Translations under genes and position numbers: made by a program
Notes under the pieces: generated by a model
What the model was told of the DNA's origin: nothing
Database searches by the model: none
Seen by the model: the letters and a program-made list of their open reading frames with translations, nothing else
Part shown: positions 61,380 to 64,000 of the stretch, piece by piece
How positions within the stretch are numbered: the first letter of the stretch is position 1
Layout of the letters: each line of letters begins with the position of its first letter
DNA from: Komagataeibacter xylinus
Lineage (GTDB): Bacteria > Pseudomonadota > Alphaproteobacteria > Acetobacterales > Acetobacteraceae
Length of the DNA stretch: 64,000 nt
Assembly (NCBI RefSeq): GCF_031081985.1
Contig: NZ_JARWSK010000004.1
Coordinates: 372,001-436,000, forward strand
Direction: 5' to 3'

Positions 61380-61619
61380 GTACGTTTTCCCTAAACCCGG
61401 CGGCTTTCGTGCAACCCGATTTGTGGGGGCACCATACGCCCGCAAAAGGCGCGTGGCCATGCCTGCTCACGCGGATGTTTACGGCCCTGCAGGCCGGTTG
61501 CATCACGCTTGAGTGTAATGCGGGCGTGCATCGGGTGCACATGCCCCATTCCACGGGCGTTGTGATTGGTCTAGGGTCCGCAGCATTATCGGTTCTCATA
61601 CGTCAAGGTTCATACGGAT

Positions 61620-62942
61620 ATGCGTCTGTCCCGCAGTTTTCTGCCGACCCTCAAGGAAAATCCGGCCGAGGCCCAGATCACCTCGCACCGGCTCATGCTG
61701 CGCGCGGGCATGATTCGCCAGACATCGGCTGGCATCTATGCCTGGCTGCCCGCTGGCCTGCGCGTGCTGGAGAACATCGCCAACATCGTGCGCGAGGAGC
61801 AGGATGCAGCCGGCGCGCAGGAAGTGCTGATGCCCACCATGCAATCCGCCGAGTTGTGGAAGCGCTCGGGCCGGTATGATGATTACGGCCCCGAGATGCT
61901 GCGCATCCGCGACCGCCACGAGCGCGACATGCTGTTCGGCCCGACCAATGAGGAAATGATTACCGATATCTTCGGGCAGGTGGTCAAGTCCTACAAGGAA
62001 CTGCCGCAGGTTCTCTACCAGATCCAGTGGAAGTTCCGTGACGAGGTGCGCCCCCGCTTTGGCGTGATGCGTGGCCGCGAGTTCTACATGAAGGACGGCT
62101 ACAGCTTCGACCTCGATACGGCCTCGGCGGTGGATACCTATCGCCGCATGATGCTGGCCTACCTGCGCACCTTCCAGCGCCTTGGCGTGCGCGCCATCCC
62201 CATGCGGGCCGATACCGGGCCGATTGGCGGCGAGCTGAGCCATGAATTCCTCATCCTTGCCCCCACGGGCGAGAGCGGCGTGTTCTTTGACAGCGCGCTC
62301 GAGGATCAGGACTGGCTGGGTGAGGACGTGGACACCAATGACCGTGCCTCGCTGGAAAAATTCTTCACGCGCATGACCTCGTTCTATGCCGCGACCGACG
62401 AGATGCATGACGAGAAGGCATGGACCGAAGTGCCCGCCGACCGCCAGCGCGAGGGGCGTGGCATCGAGGTGGGGCATATCTTCAACTTCGGGCGCAAATA
62501 CACCCAGTCGATGGATATTGCGGTCAGCGGGCCCGATGGCGCGCCGATCTACCCCGAGATGGGCTCCTACGGCATTGGCGTCTCGCGCCTCGTGGCCGCC
62601 ATCATCGAGGCCAGCCATGATGAAAACGGCATCATCTGGCCTCAATCCGTGGCGCCTTTCAAGGCGGTCATCATCAACCTCAAGAATGGTGATGCCCAGT
62701 GCGATGCGCTGTGCGAGCAGCTTTATGGCGCAGCGCCCCGAGCCCTGCTGTATGATGATCGTGCCGAGCGGGCAGGGGCCAAGTTTGCCGATGCCGACCT
62801 GATGGGCCACCCGTGGCAGCTGATCGTGGGCCCGCGCGGGGCGAAGGAAGGCAAGGTGGAAGTCAAGAACCGCCGCACCGGTGAGCGCACCGAGGAGACG
62901 TTGGAAGGCGCGCTGGCCCTTATCGCGAAACTGCAGGGCTGA
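61620..62942 (+). CDS. proS: Prolyl-tRNA synthetase (short alphaproteobacterial type)
   Basis: A class II synthetase that charges tRNA-Pro. At 440 residues it is the short form without the large editing insertion domain found in E. coli-type ProRS. Class II motifs are seen as RSGRYDDYG, then [30 protein letters not shown] (motif 2 region) and [14 protein letters not shown] (motif 3). The C-terminal anticodon-binding domain ends with [20 protein letters not shown]. lolC/E starts 2 bp later. Confidence 0.95.
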   Translation: MRLSRSFLPTLKENPAEAQITSHRLMLRAGMIRQTSAGIYAWLPAGLRVLENIANIVREEQDAAGAQEVLMPTMQSAELWKRSGRYDDYGPEMLRIRDRHERDMLFGPTNEEMITDIFGQVVKSYKELPQVLYQIQWKFRDEVRPRFGVMRGREFYMKDGYSFDLDTASAVDTYRRMMLAYLRTFQRLGVRAIPMRADTGPIGGELSHEFLILAPTGESGVFFDSALEDQDWLGEDVDTNDRASLEKFFTRMTSFYAATDEMHDEKAWTEVPADRQREGRGIEVGHIFNFGRKYTQSMDIAVSGPDGAPIYPEMGSYGIGVSRLVAAIIEASHDENGIIWPQSVAPFKAVIINLKNGDAQCDALCEQLYGAAPRALLYDDRAERAGAKFADADLMGHPWQLIVGPRGAKEGKVEVKNRRTGERTEETLEGALALIAKLQG

Positions 62943-62944
62943 GC

Positions 62945-64000
62945 ATGTTCGGTCCCTTCGAGCGGATGATCGCCGGGCGCTACCTGCGGGCCCGGCGGGG
63001 GGAGCGGTTCGTTTCCATCATCGCGATCTTTTCGCTGGTCGGGATCGCGCTTGGCGTGGCCACGCTGATTATCGTGATGTCGGTCATGAACGGGTTCAAA
63101 GCCGACCTGCTCGGGCGCATCCTTGGCCTTAATGGCGACCTGAGCGTGTATGGCCTGAGCCGCACCATCAGTGATTATGATGCCGTGGCAGGCCGCGTGC
63201 GCGGCGTGCCGGGCGTAGTTTCGGCAGCACCGCTGGTTGAATCGCAGGTGCTGCTCAATTCGGGCAGCTACAACGCGGGTGGCCTTGTGCGGGGCATGAC
63301 GCGGGCCGACCTGGTGGGCTTGCATGAGGTCAGTGACAACCTTGTTGCGGGCAGCCTTGATGACTTTGGTGGCGATGACACGATCGTTGTCGGCACCACG
63401 CTGGCCGAGCGCGCGGGGCTGACCGTGGGCGGCAGGCTCACCCTTGTCTCGCCACAGGGGGCAGCCACCGCATTCGGCACCATGCCGCGCGTGCGCGCCT
63501 ACCGCGTGGTGGCGATTTTTGATGCGGGTGTGAGCGACTATAATTCCAGCTACGTGTTCCTGCCGCTGCATGCCGCCCAGGTCTATTTCCAGCTACCGGG
63601 GCAGGTGACGCAGGTGCAGGTCATGACGAAGGACGCGGAAAACGTCATCCCCATCCGCACGGCGATTGAAAAGGCGATGGATGGCGAAGTGCGCGTAATG
63701 GACTGGACCCAGAGCAACAACGCCTTCTTTGGCGCGGTGCAGGTGGAGCAGAACGTGATGTTCCTGATCCTCACGCTCATCATCCTTGTCGCGGCCTTCA
63801 ACGTCATTTCCTCGCTGATCATGATGGTCAAGGACAAGAGCGCCGATATTGCCGTGCTGCGCACGCTGGGCGCCACGCGCGGCGCCATCATGCGCATCTT
63901 CCTCATGTGCGGGGCTTCGGTGGGGGTGACGGGCACGTTTGTCGGCACCGGACTGGGCATCGTGTTCTGCCTCAACATCGAGCGGATCCGGCAACTGCTT
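62945..64000 (+). CDS. lolC: Lipoprotein-releasing ABC permease LolC/LolE, partial at window end
   Basis: The first 352 codons of an inner-membrane permease that, with LolD, releases lipoproteins for transport to the outer membrane. It shows the N-terminal FERMIAGRYLRARRGERFVSIIAIFSL, first helix IALGVATLIIVMSVMNGF, a periplasmic domain of about 220 residues, and the FtsX-type helices near MFLILTLIILVAAFNVISSLIMMVKDKSADIAVLRTLGA. The end lies beyond base 64000. Start ATG is just 2 bp after proS, so coupled expression is likely. Confidence 0.93.
   Translation, partial: MFGPFERMIAGRYLRARRGERFVSIIAIFSLVGIALGVATLIIVMSVMNGFKADLLGRILGLNGDLSVYGLSRTISDYDAVAGRVRGVPGVVSAAPLVESQVLLNSGSYNAGGLVRGMTRADLVGLHEVSDNLVAGSLDDFGGDDTIVVGTTLAERAGLTVGGRLTLVSPQGAATAFGTMPRVRAYRVVAIFDAGVSDYNSSYVFLPLHAAQVYFQLPGQVTQVQVMTKDAENVIPIRTAIEKAMDGEVRVMDWTQSNNAFFGAVQVEQNVMFLILTLIILVAAFNVISSLIMMVKDKSADIAVLRTLGATRGAIMRIFLMCGASVGVTGTFVGTGLGIVFCLNIERIRQLL

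Overview
The window is a contiguous stretch of alphaproteobacterial chromosome with high GC content and dense housekeeping genes. Protein content and gene order (rpmF-plsX-fabH-ihfA-merR, clpP-clpX-lon-hupB-nuo, nuoN-birA-rnj-proS-lolC, an Rrf2-sufBCDSUTA operon) point to an acetic acid bacterium (Acetobacteraceae), most likely Komagataeibacter or a close relative. The genus assignment is inference from memory. I see no phage, plasmid, insertion sequence or CRISPR array.

Layout. 1-1430: end of leuD, then leuB (leucine biosynthesis). 1530-3979, minus strand: a tightly coupled operon def-coq9-marR-ompR. 4219-5891: rpsU and a sensor kinase that may partner the OmpR-type regulator. 5916-11267: bamE, yceD-rpmF, plsX-fabH, ihfA with a MerR-type gene, and tRNA-Pro. 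11299-17801: AI-2E family transporter, oligopeptidase B, Nudix protein, Atm1-type ABC exporter and a small unknown gene. 17981-20574: rpmB and fusA. 20764-25869: metallo-hydrolase, a strongly diverged PEP carboxylase homologue, and a DUF445 membrane protein. 25991-32580: the complete SUF iron-sulfur operon. 32687-37805: RlmD-type methyltransferase, DEAD-box helicase, CopD-like membrane protein, NAD(P)HX repair enzyme. 37887-44826: tRNA-Leu, trigger factor, ClpP, ClpX, Lon and HU. 44909-45094: tRNA-Val and tRNA-Asp. 45385-58409: the nuo operon for respiratory complex I. 58413-64000: birA, rnj, proS and the start of lolC/E.

How the genes work together. Two themes dominate. One is respiration and its cofactors: complex I, SUF cluster assembly, COQ9 for ubiquinone, NAD(P)HX repair, and possibly the MarR/OmpR/kinase set. 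The other is protein synthesis and quality control: EF-G, L28, L32, S21, deformylase, trigger factor, ClpXP, Lon, ProRS, tRNAs.

Most notable observations. (1) The nuo operon runs nuoA-L and then directly nuoN: nuoM is absent, with only 25 bp between nuoL and nuoN. (2) The PEP carboxylase homologue has altered catalytic-loop motifs. (3) Four copies of an approximately 80-bp nested-hairpin repeat lie in intergenic gaps, mostly between convergent genes. (4) A perfect 12-bp palindrome sits just upstream of the SUF regulator gene. (5) Two very short open frames end exactly on the start codons of nuoJ and nuoN. No clearly new multi-gene defence or metabolic system was found.
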